NCBI RefSeq assembly: GCF_001877785.1
Contig: NZ_MINN01000150.1
Coordinates: forward strand, 99,193-163,192
Length of the DNA stretch: 64,000 nucleotides
Source: Rossellomorea aquimaris
GTDB taxonomy: Bacteria > Bacillota > Bacilli > Bacillales > Bacillaceae_B
Reading direction: 5' to 3'
Both the position numbers and the translations under genes were made by a program. Positions 1 to 7,518 of the stretch are shown here, piece by piece (within the stretch, counting starts at the first letter, position 1; each line of letters opens with the position of its first letter). The notes beneath the pieces are model-generated. The model had not been told where the DNA came from. It made no database searches and saw only the letters and a list, made by a program, of their open reading frames with translations.

Positions 1-348
1 AACCTTCACTTCTCCTTTTCTAAGCTCAGTATTCATCGATGAAACGATGAGTTCATTCCCGATGCAGAATCCGATATCCCTTGTGAATACCTGCTCGTTC
101 ATTTCCTTTTGGGGTGCGAGGTGATGCACCTCAGCGCCGTTTTCCTCAAGGATTTTCACAAACTGCTCATGCTGGTACACGGCTTCATCTATATTGATAT
201 TATCTTTCATAAAATGTTTTTGTGTTTCATTGATGATTTCCGTAATTCTCATGTTTTGAGGCGAAACCACCAATACCTTTTTTAATTTTCCGTATTCAGA
301 AGGACAATTCACATCATTGTCCTGAACTGTTTCTCTAGACAGGTTCAT
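1..348 (-). CDS. N-terminal part of a dimethylarginine dimethylaminohydrolase (DDAH)-family protein, cut by window edge
   Basis: The reverse strand gives an open frame of 116 codons that starts with ATG at 348 behind a GGGAGG ribosome binding site and runs off the window. The residues around EQVFTRDIGFCIGNELIVSS match the first half of the amidinotransferase/DDAH fold, in which the conserved TRD segment lines the guanidino-binding pocket. Members hydrolyse or transfer amidino groups of arginine-like substrates with a Cys-His-acidic triad. The catalytic Cys lies near the C-terminus, outside this window, so activity cannot be judged. A second full-length member of the superfamily sits at 41281-42225. 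The substrate is unknown. Confidence 0.75.
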   Translation of the reverse strand, partial: MNLSRETVQDNDVNCPSEYGKLKKVLVVSPQNMRITEIINETQKHFMKDNINIDEAVYQHEQFVKILEENGAEVHHLAPQKEMNEQVFTRDIGFCIGNELIVSSMNTELRKGEVKV

Positions 349-450
349 AGGGTTTTTTACCTCCCAAAATTTTTCATTACGGAGGACTATTCCCCGTTTG
401 GTAAGGGATGAAACCTTGGAAATTTATATTGCAGCCAGTCTCCTCATAAT

Positions 451-484
451 AAAAAGGACCCTTTGCAAAGGATCCCTTTTATTT
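451..484 (-). terminator. Rho-independent terminator of the KGG-repeat gene pair
   Basis: On the minus strand an imperfect hairpin (AAAAGGGATCC / GGGTCCTTTTT around a TTTGCAAA centre) lies just after the stop of the downstream KGG gene and runs into T-rich sequence. Confidence 0.7.
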
Positions 485-496
485 GTTAAGATAATA

Positions 497-814
497 TTAA
501 TTGTTGTTATTTGAATTGTTGTTTGAACGGTTGGAGCCGCCTGAGTTTGAGTTATTGCTTCTTGATTGATTTGAATTTCCTGAGTTGCTGGAATTTCTAC
601 CGCCTTTTTCACCGATTTCCTGGTAGAATTCTTTATCATGATTATTCGAGGTGGCTTCTCCGCCTTTTTCTCCGATCTCCTGATAGAACTCTTTATCGTG
701 ATTGCGTGACGTAGCTTCTCCGCCTTTGCGCCCCGCTTCTTCATAACTCATTTTATTGTTGTTTTTGCTGTTGTTATTATTGTTGTTATTACTATTATTA
801 TTATTGTTTGCCAT
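497..814 (-). CDS. KGG-repeat stress protein (GsiB-like), copy 1
   Basis: A 105-residue, strongly hydrophilic protein. It has an Asn-rich head, then three GxKGGEAT/GEKGGR motifs separated by near-identical SxNHDKEFYQEIG linkers, and a Ser/Asn-rich tail. The KGG repeat is the mark of stress-inducible GsiB/con-10-type proteins, thought to act as hydrophilins in desiccation or general stress. The ATG at 814 has a strong AAAGGAGAGG site. It lies 80 bp downstream of a paralogue (895-1242) in the same direction, and the two differ mainly in the low-complexity head and tail. I saw no clear SigB promoter. The fold is probably disordered. Confidence 0.85.
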   Translation of the reverse strand: MANNNNNSNNNNNNNSKNNNKMSYEEAGRKGGEATSRNHDKEFYQEIGEKGGEATSNNHDKEFYQEIGEKGGRNSSNSGNSNQSRSNNSNSGGSNRSNNNSNNNN

Positions 815-894
815 TTTGTTTCCTCTCCTTTAAATGTAATTAGTCTCCATGACGTTTACCGGAAATGACGTTTCTATGACATGATTTTTAAGTA

Positions 895-1242
895 TTAACT
901 GTTGTTTGAGTTGCCGGATCCTGAATTAGAGCTGTTGGAACCGGAATTTGAACCATTGGATCCGGAGTTTGAGTTATTGCTTCTTGATTGGTTTGAATTT
1001 CCTGAGTTGCTGGAATTTCTGCCGCCTTTTTCACCGATCTCCTGGTAGAATTCTTTATCATGATTCTGGGCAGTCGCTTCTCCGCCTTTTTCTCCGATTT
1101 CCTGATAGAATTCCTTATCGTGATTGCGTGATGTAGCTTCCCCGCCTTTACGTCCTCTTTCCTCGCGGCTCATGTTTCCGTTGCTGTTGTTATTGTTGTT
1201 TTTACTATTATTGTTGTTATTACTATTATTATTGTTTGCCAT
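895..1242 (-). CDS. KGG-repeat stress protein (GsiB-like), copy 2
   Basis: A 115-residue paralogue of the neighbour at 497-814, with the same plan: Asn-rich head, three KGG motifs joined by NHDKEFYQEIG linkers, Ser/Gly/Asn-rich tail. The ATG at 1242 follows an identical AAAGGAGAGGAAACAAA leader, so the duplication included the translation signals. The stretch from 1243 to 1580 upstream holds no gene that I can support and presumably carries the promoter. As with copy 1, general-stress induction is inferred from the family, not from a visible SigB site. Confidence 0.85.
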   Translation of the reverse strand: MANNNNSNNNNNSKNNNNNSNGNMSREERGRKGGEATSRNHDKEFYQEIGEKGGEATAQNHDKEFYQEIGEKGGRNSSNSGNSNQSRSNNSNSGSNGSNSGSNSSNSGSGNSNNS

Positions 1243-1580
1243 TTTGTTTCCTCTCCTTTAAGTGTAATTAGTGTGATGACCAATGACTCTTAAGAAATGA
1301 TGTTTCCAATGACTTTCCCCAAAACCTAAGCAGAATTCTCATGCCATGTTCGCCTTCACTATGGCTTGTCTTTTCTCTTAAAATAGAATGCCATTCTGTA
1401 AGAATCCTCCTTCGATTTTTAATGTTACATTTGCTTGTTTACCATCTTATTGGAAATATAAACATGGGGATGTGGAATAATTTTTTCATTATTTCTCCGA
1501 TTCCCAATAGGACGCGACTTGCTCTTTATAAAAAATTTTTCAAATAATTTGTTTACATACACCCTCCCCCGTTTCCATAA

Positions 1581-1610
1581 AAAAAGACGTGTGCATGCAC
1601 ACGTCTTTTT
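1581..1610. terminator. Strong symmetric terminator after acyl-CoA ligase
   Basis: A perfect palindrome AAAAAGACGTGTGCA / TGCACACGTCTTTTT sits 5 bp beyond the ligase stop. A- and T-runs on either side let it work on both strands. Confidence 0.9.
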
Positions 1611-1615
1611 ACTAA

Positions 1616-3196
1616 TTAATGAACCATCCGGTCCCGGTCCTTCCAAAATTCTTTCCGGATCACGACTTTTTGGATTTTTCCGGAGGCGGTCTTCGGAAGT
1701 TCCTCCGCAAAAGTAATGCCTTTTGGCGCTTTAAAATGGGCCAGCTTCTCCCGGCAGAAAGTGATAAGCTCTCCTTCAGCAAGATTGTGCCCGTCACGGA
1801 GGACCACCACCGCGTGCGGGACTTCCCCCCATCTTTCATCCGGTACGGCAACCACCGCTGCTTCGAGGACGCCCGGATGTTCATAAAGCGCCCCCTCTAC
1901 TTCGATTGAGGAAATATTTTCCCCGCCGCTGATGATGACATCTTTCATACGATCTACAATCTCGATAAAACCGTCTCCGTCGACAACCGCCATATCCCCC
2001 GTATGAAGCCACCCATCCCTGATCGCTGCATTCGTCGCTTCCGGATTTTTAAAGTATCCCTCCATGACCGTGTTCGTCCTGGTCACGATTTCCCCAATTG
2101 CTTTCCCGTCATGAGGGACCTCATTCCCTAACTCATCTACGACCTTGACCCTGGCCCCGATCATGCTGTATCCCGCCTTGGCCTTTAGCCGATACTTCTC
2201 TTCATTGGTTTTTTCCTGTTCCATGGAACGGATTGCAGAAGTCGTGATGAGCGGAGAAATCTCCGTCATCCCGTACACCTGGATGAATTCCCACTTCAGG
2301 TCCTCTTCCACTTTTCTCACAAAAGCAGGAGGAGGTGCCGAACCAGCGATGACGACCCTTAAAGGCTGATCGATACCCGGCTTTTCAGATTCATATTGTT
2401 CAAGGATCATATTGAGGACGGTCGGGGCCATATGCATGACCGACACCCCGTGCCTTTTCACTTTTTCCAAAATGACTTTCGGATCGACCTTCCTCAGCAT
2501 CACTTGTGTCGCACCGTTCGCCGTATAGTAGAAAGGCGATCCCCAGCCGTTCACGTGGAACATCGGCAGCACATGAAGGAGAGTGTCCTGATCCGAAACC
2601 TTCAGGTGGTGCATGCTGGACAGAGCGTGAAGATAATTAGACCGGTGCGTGAGGAGAACTCCCTTCGGATCCCCGGTCGTCCCGCTCGTGTACAGAAGGG
2701 AAGCGATGTCGGTTTCTTCGAGCGGCACCCTGTCGAATAGTTCGGTACTGTACTTCCCCCTCCACTCGTCATATCCAGGGTAATCGTCCTGAGAATCGCC
2801 GTGGATGATCACGTGTTTCAGGTTTGATACTTTCGACAGGATCGGTTGGACGAGCGGATACAGTTCTTCATCCACAAACAATGCCTTACTTTCACTGTGG
2901 GTCAAAATGAATTGATAGTCCGCAGGCTTGAGGCGAGTATTCAGAGGGGTCATCACACCGCCGACTCCGTATACCCCGCAAAACCCTTCTAGCATCTCCG
3001 TCGTGTTCGGCGCGAGGTATGCGACTTTGTCCCCTTTTTCAATGCCAAGTTCCTGCAGCCCCCGGGATAACTGGTTTACACGGGCATTCAGCTGTTTATA
3101 TGTAAGTCTTTTTTCATCATCGATGATCGCGGTCTTATCACCGTATTGCTCCACCGCCCGATCAAGAAAGTCCGTTAACACTAAAGGTACATGCAT
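1616..3196 (-). CDS. Long/medium-chain fatty-acid--CoA ligase (AMP-forming)
   Basis: A 526-residue member of the ANL superfamily that activates a carboxylic acid through an acyl-AMP and loads it on CoA. The P-loop-like motif YTSGTTGDPKGVLLTH, the A5 segment YGMTE, the A7 motif GWLHTGDMA, the hinge DRMKD and the C-terminal catalytic lysine in PKTASGKIQK are all present. Chain length cannot be read from the sequence. I chose ATG 3196 over an upstream TTG (3220) because the family begins near this point and GGATGG precedes it. It is monocistronic: a terminator follows, and a 15-bp palindrome lies upstream at 3224-3238. Confidence 0.9.
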   Translation of the reverse strand: MHVPLVLTDFLDRAVEQYGDKTAIIDDEKRLTYKQLNARVNQLSRGLQELGIEKGDKVAYLAPNTTEMLEGFCGVYGVGGVMTPLNTRLKPADYQFILTHSESKALFVDEELYPLVQPILSKVSNLKHVIIHGDSQDDYPGYDEWRGKYSTELFDRVPLEETDIASLLYTSGTTGDPKGVLLTHRSNYLHALSSMHHLKVSDQDTLLHVLPMFHVNGWGSPFYYTANGATQVMLRKVDPKVILEKVKRHGVSVMHMAPTVLNMILEQYESEKPGIDQPLRVVIAGSAPPPAFVRKVEEDLKWEFIQVYGMTEISPLITTSAIRSMEQEKTNEEKYRLKAKAGYSMIGARVKVVDELGNEVPHDGKAIGEIVTRTNTVMEGYFKNPEATNAAIRDGWLHTGDMAVVDGDGFIEIVDRMKDVIISGGENISSIEVEGALYEHPGVLEAAVVAVPDERWGEVPHAVVVLRDGHNLAEGELITFCREKLAHFKAPKGITFAEELPKTASGKIQKVVIRKEFWKDRDRMVH

Positions 3197-3223
3197 GCTG
3201 TCATTCCATCCCCTTCCCAAATT

Positions 3224-3238
3224 AGTAAAGCGTTTACT
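3224..3238. promoter_or_regulatory. Palindromic operator candidate upstream of acyl-CoA ligase
   Basis: AGTAAAGCGTTTACT is a perfect palindrome with 6-bp arms. It resembles a CcpA cre site with the leading TG exchanged, so it may be a degenerate cre or the operator of a fatty-acid repressor. It lies about 28 bp before the start codon. Confidence 0.45.
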
Positions 3239-3499
3239 TTATTTTAAAGGGAATGCGGGAGAGATATCAAGTTAGTTGTGTCAATTTTCTGATAAATGAT
3301 GAGTGAAGATTTGTATATGAAACTTTTTTAGATGGATTTGAAATTGGGGTGTATTGAGGAGTCAGATTAGTTAAAATTGCTGGGTTGAAGCTATGTGAAG
3401 GGGTATATTTAGTCAAATTGGTGGTTGGGGGCTTTTTTAGGGTATCCGTATAGAGTGAAATTCGGGATTGGGACAGGTTGAATTGGAATTGAAATGGGA

Positions 3500-3611
3500 A
3501 ATCTTTTGAATTCGTGGCGTAATCTTCGAATTCAGTCGATAATCTTTTAATTTTCATCTTTATTCTTCGAATTTACCCAATTATTCTTTCGATTCTGCGA
3601 TTAATTCCGCC
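3500..3611. repeat. 20-21-bp phased degenerate repeat array A
   Basis: Five units plus a partial one begin at 3500, 3521, 3541, 3562, 3583 and 3604, each with an AATCTT/ATTCTT head followed by TCGAATT or TTTAATT. The units drift in sequence but keep a 20-21-bp step. The array lies between the acyl-CoA ligase promoter region and the terminator of the helicase gene. The stretch 3239-3499 before it shows nothing I can name. Confidence 0.7.
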
Positions 3612-3641
3612 ACTTACCAATAATATCCATAAAATAAAGAC

Positions 3642-3682
3642 AAAAAAGCATGGCTTCGCACCATCGCGCAGCCATGCTTTTT
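3642..3682. terminator. Terminator of DEAD-box helicase gene
   Basis: The inverted arms AAAAAAGCATGGCT and AGCCATGCTTTTT, with a 13-base loop, lie immediately beyond the helicase stop. Confidence 0.88.
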
Positions 3683-3686
3683 CAAT

Positions 3687-5255
3687 TTAAGACCGGCCTC
3701 TTCTACCGCCTGAACCCTTGCTTGAGCTGCCGCTGCGTCCACGGCCGCCGCCTCTGCCAGCCGATGACGATCCTCTTCCAGATGGATTCCTGCCATCAGA
3801 TCTAGCAGCTGAACGATTGCTTGATCCGTGTCTGCCATCAGGTCTATCACCCGAACGTCCGCTCGTTCCACTTCTGCCGTCAGACCTGCCAGCTGAACGG
3901 TCGCTCGGCCCGCGTCTGCTGTCAGAGCCGGCAGCCGAACGTCCGCTCGAACCTCGTCCACTGCCTCTTCCGGAGGATGTCCGTTCACCGTCACGGCCGC
4001 CTGATCCGCGTCCGCTTTTCCTGCTGCGTTCCCGGCTCTCCTGAATTTTACGTTCCCTTCTATCCTTGGCACTTTCATTGTTCCCTTTACCGCGGGACGG
4101 GGACGGGCTGCTTTCAGCAGCAGCCGCCACTTCCACCTCACGCCTCGGCAGCGAACGCTCGATGCCCTTTTCAATCATTTCGAGTGCCTGCTTATCCTTC
4201 AATGCCGCAAACGTGATGGCGAGTCCGTCATTTCCGGCACGCCCCGTCCGGCCGATCCGGTGGATATAACTTTCCACATCCTCCGGGATATCGTAGTTGA
4301 AGACGTGCGTGACGCCTTCAACGTCAAGGCCGCGGGCCGCAACATCCGTGGCGATCAATAGTTGGATTTTGGCGTCACGGAACTTTTTCATGACCGCTTC
4401 TCTTTTTGCCTGGGAAAGGTCACCGTGAAGCTCATCGACAAGGAATCCCCTTGCCTTAAGATCCATGTGCAGTTTGCTTACCCGCCTCTTCGTCCGGCAG
4501 AAAATGATGCCGAGAAACGGCTGGACGTCGTGGATCGTTTGACTGAGGGCATCAAGTTTCTGACGGTCGGTCGTTTCGATGACTTCCTGCTGGATTTCCT
4601 CGACGATCTTTTCCTTTTCCCGGATCTGAACGTTATGAGGGTTGTTCATATAGCGCTTCCCTATTTTCCGGATGTCCTTTGACATCGTCGCCGAGAATAG
4701 GGCGGTCTGCCTCGTATAAGGCGTCTCGCGGATGATTGCCTCGACCTCATCGAAAAAGCCGATATGGAGCATTTGATCCGCTTCATCCAAGACCAGGAAT
4801 GACACTTCAGTGAAATCGACCGTCCCGCGGCGTACGTGATCAAGGATCCGTCCCGGTGTTCCGATGACGATGTGGACCGCCTTATTTGTCAAACGCTTGA
4901 TCTGTTTCTCGACGTCTTGGCCGCCGTAGACCGCAAGCACATTGATGTCTTCTTTTGATGCAGCCAGCAGCTGGTTGAGTTCAGCCGTCACCTGGATCGC
5001 CAGTTCCCTTGTCGGAGTTACGATAAGGGATTGGATGCTTTCTTTTTCTTTATCGATACTCGCAAGCATCGGCAGCAGGAAGGCCATTGTTTTCCCCGTG
5101 CCGGTCTGTGCCTGTCCAATAACATCTTCGCCATTTAATAAAACAGGTATCGTTTCAACCTGGATCGGTGTCGGTTCTGTAATGGATTGTTCTTTTAATG
5201 CTTCTGTGTACTTGGGCTGAATCCCCAAGGATGTGAAATCGTTCAATATGGTCAC
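3687..5255 (-). CDS. DEAD-box ATP-dependent RNA helicase with SR/RG-rich tail
   Basis: A 522-residue cytoplasmic RNA helicase. All core motifs are present: Q motif, AQTGTGKT (I), PTRELA (Ia), GTPGR (Ib), DEAD (II), SAT (III), IIFCRTKRR (IV), [12 protein letters not shown] (V) and HRIGRTGR (VI). The core ends near residue 370. The remaining ~150 residues are Arg/Ser/Gly-rich and include four tandem 14-residue repeats (about 436-491), a likely disordered RNA-binding tail as in CshA-type helicases of ribosome assembly and mRNA decay. The frame opens with GTG at 5255; TTG at 5246, with GAGGTGA before it, is an equally good start. It stands alone with its own terminator. Confidence 0.9.
   Translation of the reverse strand: MTILNDFTSLGIQPKYTEALKEQSITEPTPIQVETIPVLLNGEDVIGQAQTGTGKTMAFLLPMLASIDKEKESIQSLIVTPTRELAIQVTAELNQLLAASKEDINVLAVYGGQDVEKQIKRLTNKAVHIVIGTPGRILDHVRRGTVDFTEVSFLVLDEADQMLHIGFFDEVEAIIRETPYTRQTALFSATMSKDIRKIGKRYMNNPHNVQIREKEKIVEEIQQEVIETTDRQKLDALSQTIHDVQPFLGIIFCRTKRRVSKLHMDLKARGFLVDELHGDLSQAKREAVMKKFRDAKIQLLIATDVAARGLDVEGVTHVFNYDIPEDVESYIHRIGRTGRAGNDGLAITFAALKDKQALEMIEKGIERSLPRREVEVAAAAESSPSPSRGKGNNESAKDRRERKIQESRERSRKSGRGSGGRDGERTSSGRGSGRGSSGRSAAGSDSRRGPSDRSAGRSDGRSGTSGRSGDRPDGRHGSSNRSAARSDGRNPSGRGSSSAGRGGGRGRSGSSSKGSGGRRGRS
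3783..3950 (-). repeat. Four tandem 42-bp (14-codon) repeats in helicase tail
   Basis: The repeats encode the degenerate unit xSxRSaxRsDGRxG four times in a row, and the DNA copies recur every 42 bp with TGCCATCAG/TGCCGTCAG at each junction. The copy number is a good candidate for strain variation. Confidence 0.8.
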
Positions 5256-5304
5256 CTCTTCCCCCTCATTATACCCCTATCCTTTCTATAAAAATAGGGC
5301 ACTG

Positions 5305-5313
5305 TGCTATAAT
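5305..5313 (+). promoter_or_regulatory. Extended -10 promoter of the 5348 gene
   Basis: TGTGCTATAAT contains an extended TGn-TATAAT -10 box about 35 bp before the start codon. The -35 element is weak. Confidence 0.55.
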
Positions 5314-5347
5314 GAAAAAATCGTTGTAATAGAAATGAGGAATGAGC

Positions 5348-5803
5348 ATGCTGACCTTCCAGGAAAAACTGGATATCATTGAAACATTCGATGAACTGAC
5401 CAAAAAAGAGGTGTCTCTCAACCGGGTGAATTTTCACTTTGAGGACAGCCTTTATGATAAAACAGTCGTTGTATACCACCTGCATCCGAATGGAAACGGA
5501 TTTGTCTACACCGGGGAGCTTCCCCAATATGAATCTAATGCAAAGGGTCTTGTGAATATCCGCGACTATTCTGAAGAAGAGATCCGTACCATCATCACCG
5601 CCTCGATCACTTATTTATCCCAGGAAGAAGAAATCGAGCCTGCTGCCCAACAAACATGGAAAGATTCCGAAGGCCACACCCTTCTTCTCGTGGAAGAAGA
5701 CGACCGCTGGAACATCTATGCCGATGAAAACCTTGAGGACAGCTTCGGCGGATATGATGAAGCTGCTTTGTATTTGAGGGAAGAAGGATTTAAGATCCGA
5801 TAA
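5348..5803 (+). CDS. Hypothetical protein, acidic, 151 residues
   Basis: I do not recognise a family. It is a soluble, acidic protein without signal peptide or membrane segment. The first half has a mixed alpha/beta look with the segment VVYHLHPNGNGFVYTGELP, and the C-terminal third (LLLVEEDDRWNIYADENLED...) resembles a small beta-rich module. ATG 5348 is preferred over ATG 5342 because the GAGG site lies 7 bp before the former and only 1 bp before the latter. It has its own promoter and no obvious functional neighbour; a flavin reductase follows 130 bp downstream on the same strand. Confidence 0.7.
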   Translation: MLTFQEKLDIIETFDELTKKEVSLNRVNFHFEDSLYDKTVVVYHLHPNGNGFVYTGELPQYESNAKGLVNIRDYSEEEIRTIITASITYLSQEEEIEPAAQQTWKDSEGHTLLLVEEDDRWNIYADENLEDSFGGYDEAALYLREEGFKIR

Positions 5804-5933
5804 TATTTTTTTCAAAATAACCCAGTCATATCAATAACAAACAACCCACGGGGAATCCGTTGCCATTCCCTGTTTGCCCATGGATGAATATACTGGGGAT
5901 AACTGCCCAACCAAAAGAGGAGGAGAGTTACAG

Positions 5934-6470
5934 ATGAAAGTATTAGCGCTGCTCGGAAGTACGAGAAAAGACGGGAACTCCGAATACCTTGCGAAAAAAA
6001 TCGTCGAGGGGACCGACCATACCATTGTGTCGCTTGCAGATTTGAATATTAAGCCAATCGTGGATATGAGACATACAGAAGAAGGATTCTCACCTGTCGA
6101 AGATGATTATGAGGAACTCGTTGAATTGATTCAGGAACACGACATCCTTCTGTTTGCAACTCCGCTTTACTGGTACGGTATGAGCGGGCCGATGAAAAAC
6201 TTCTTCGACCGCTGGAGTCAATACTTGCGCGATGAACGGTTCAACTTGAAAGAAGAACTGACCAAGAAAAAAGCTTATGTCGTCATCAGCGGCGGACCAA
6301 GCGCCCGCATCAAGGGACTTCCGCTTGTTCAGCAGTTCAATTACATCTTTGAATTCGTGAACATGGAATTCGCAGACTATATGATCGGTGCCGGCGTACG
6401 CCCTGGTGAAGTGGCCACCGACCTTGCCGCGCTTGAAAAGGCGGAGCGCTGGAACGCTTTGTTCAGATAA
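5934..6470 (+). CDS. NAD(P)H-dependent FMN reductase-type flavoprotein (YwqN-like)
   Basis: A 178-residue flavodoxin-like oxidoreductase. The N-terminal LLGSTRKDGNSEYLAKKI is the FMN phosphate-binding loop of the NADPH-dependent FMN reductase family, and TPLYWYGMSGPMKNFFDR is the conserved second flavin loop. These enzymes transfer hydride from NAD(P)H to quinones, azo compounds or iron-siderophore complexes; the substrate here is unknown. The start is ATG 5934, with AAAGAGGAGGAG just before it; 20 extra in-frame codons upstream are probably not translated. A hairpin terminator follows. Confidence 0.85.
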   Translation: MKVLALLGSTRKDGNSEYLAKKIVEGTDHTIVSLADLNIKPIVDMRHTEEGFSPVEDDYEELVELIQEHDILLFATPLYWYGMSGPMKNFFDRWSQYLRDERFNLKEELTKKKAYVVISGGPSARIKGLPLVQQFNYIFEFVNMEFADYMIGAGVRPGEVATDLAALEKAERWNALFR

Positions 6471-6524
6471 AATAACATCGAAGTTCAGCCCTGAGATTTG
6501 ATAAAGCTGAACACAATTGCAGTG

Positions 6525-6553
6525 AAGGATGATCCATGGGATCATCCTTTTTT
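6525..6553 (+). terminator. Terminator after FMN reductase gene
   Basis: AAGGATGATCC / GGATCATCCTT followed by a run of T. Confidence 0.85.
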
Positions 6554-6610
6554 GTTTATTCAGCCTTCAATTGGAAACATTATGATTATACCAACCATCG
6601 GAGGCACGAC

Positions 6611-6898
6611 ATGAATTTACCGACAATCCATACAAACATATGGGATGCGATCATCGCGATCCCCATCATCATTCTCATCACCCAGGCCATAAAGCTTGCA
6701 TTCAGACCCCCGGCATTCCTCGTCCCGAATATCGCGGTCATTCTGGGATTGCTCATTTCCATTTTCATCAGCCATAAAGGACATCTCGTAGTCGGAATCT
6801 TCATGGGCTTTTTTTACGGATATGCCGCTATCGGAAATTATGCTTCGTTAAAGACCACTTTCCTCGCATACCGGAGACAGCGGGAGATCGTGGAATGA
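6611..6898 (+). CDS. Small membrane protein, 95 residues
   Basis: Start ATG 6611 with TCGGAGG 8 bp before it. Three hydrophobic stretches are visible (about residues 12-32, 37-55 and 60-80), with a short basic C-terminus (YRRQREIVE). The size and plan resemble holin-like or small transporter-like proteins, but I see no diagnostic motif and assign no function. It sits between the FMN reductase and the organic hydroperoxide reductase, each apparently a separate unit. Confidence 0.65.
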   Translation: MNLPTIHTNIWDAIIAIPIIILITQAIKLAFRPPAFLVPNIAVILGLLISIFISHKGHLVVGIFMGFFYGYAAIGNYASLKTTFLAYRRQREIVE

Positions 6899-6976
6899 GG
6901 AGCACATTGGCAGGTTTAGCCCGAACCTGAATAGTAAAAAGTAAGAGTGAACAAATCTTAAATAGGAGTGATCAGA

Positions 6977-7399
6977 ATGGACGCATTATATACAGCAAAA
7001 GCAACCGCAAACGGCGGCCGGCAGGGAAAGGTAAAAAGCAGCGACGGGGTATTGGAATTTGACCTTGCCATGCCAAAATCCCTCGGGGGAAGCGGGGCTG
7101 AAGGAGCGACGAACCCTGAACAGCTCTTTGCGGCAGGATATTCAGCCTGTTTCGACAGTGCCTTGAACCTCGTGGCAGGACAGGAGAAAAAGAAAATAGA
7201 CTCGGAAGTCACTGCAGAAGTTTCGATTGGAAAAGATACAGACGGAGGATTCAAACTGGCAGTCGTCCTCTCCGTTTCAGTCGGCGGCTTAGAATTGGAT
7301 GAAGCGAAACAGCTTGTGGAAAAAGCGCATGGTGTCTGCCCTTATTCAAAAGCCACAAGAGATAATATCGAAGTCAAACTGAATACATCCACACATTAA
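6977..7399 (+). CDS. ohr: Organic hydroperoxide reductase Ohr/OsmC
   Basis: A 140-residue thiol peroxidase of the Ohr subfamily, which reduces organic (lipid) hydroperoxides to alcohols using lipoylated partners. Both redox cysteines are in place: the peroxidatic Cys in AAGYSACFDSAL and the resolving Cys in GVCPYSKAT. The N-terminal ATANGGRQGKV and NPEQLFAAGY segments are family hallmarks. The start is ATG 6977 with AGGAG 8 bp before it. No OhrR-type MarR gene is adjacent, so regulation must act in trans or be absent. A terminator follows directly. Confidence 0.93.
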   Translation: MDALYTAKATANGGRQGKVKSSDGVLEFDLAMPKSLGGSGAEGATNPEQLFAAGYSACFDSALNLVAGQEKKKIDSEVTAEVSIGKDTDGGFKLAVVLSVSVGGLELDEAKQLVEKAHGVCPYSKATRDNIEVKLNTSTH

Positions 7400-7406
7400 G
7401 ACTACC

Positions 7407-7439
7407 GGGGAGGCTCTTTGACAGCCTCCCCCTGTTTTG
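7407..7439 (+). terminator. Terminator after ohr
   Basis: GGGGAGGCT / AGCCTCCCC hairpin followed by TGTTTTGTT. Confidence 0.85.
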
Positions 7440-7459
7440 TTGAAACATAACGTTTCAAC
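7439..7459. promoter_or_regulatory. Inverted repeat upstream of FAD oxidoreductase
   Basis: Perfect 8-bp arms GTTGAAAC and GTTTCAAC are separated by ATAAC, 60 bp before the oxidoreductase start. This may be an operator or part of the ohr terminator region; the regulator is unknown. Confidence 0.45.
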
Positions 7460-7518
7460 AATTCTATAAGAGGGAATGCAATAGTCACAAAGAAGCTGAC
7501 AGTTAGGGGATAAAGAAA

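Noticed and set aside
3267..3557. 96-codon minus-strand frame in the gap after the helicase gene
   Set aside because: Low-complexity, Thr/Asn/Ser-rich product, no ribosome site, and it runs through the phased array A. Chance frame in AT-rich DNA.
3614..4174. 186-codon frame antiparallel-phase inside the helicase tail
   Set aside because: It is a shadow of the repetitive Arg/Ser/Gly-coding tail of the helicase in another frame; its Ala/Asp/Arg repeats come from the 42-bp DNA repeats.
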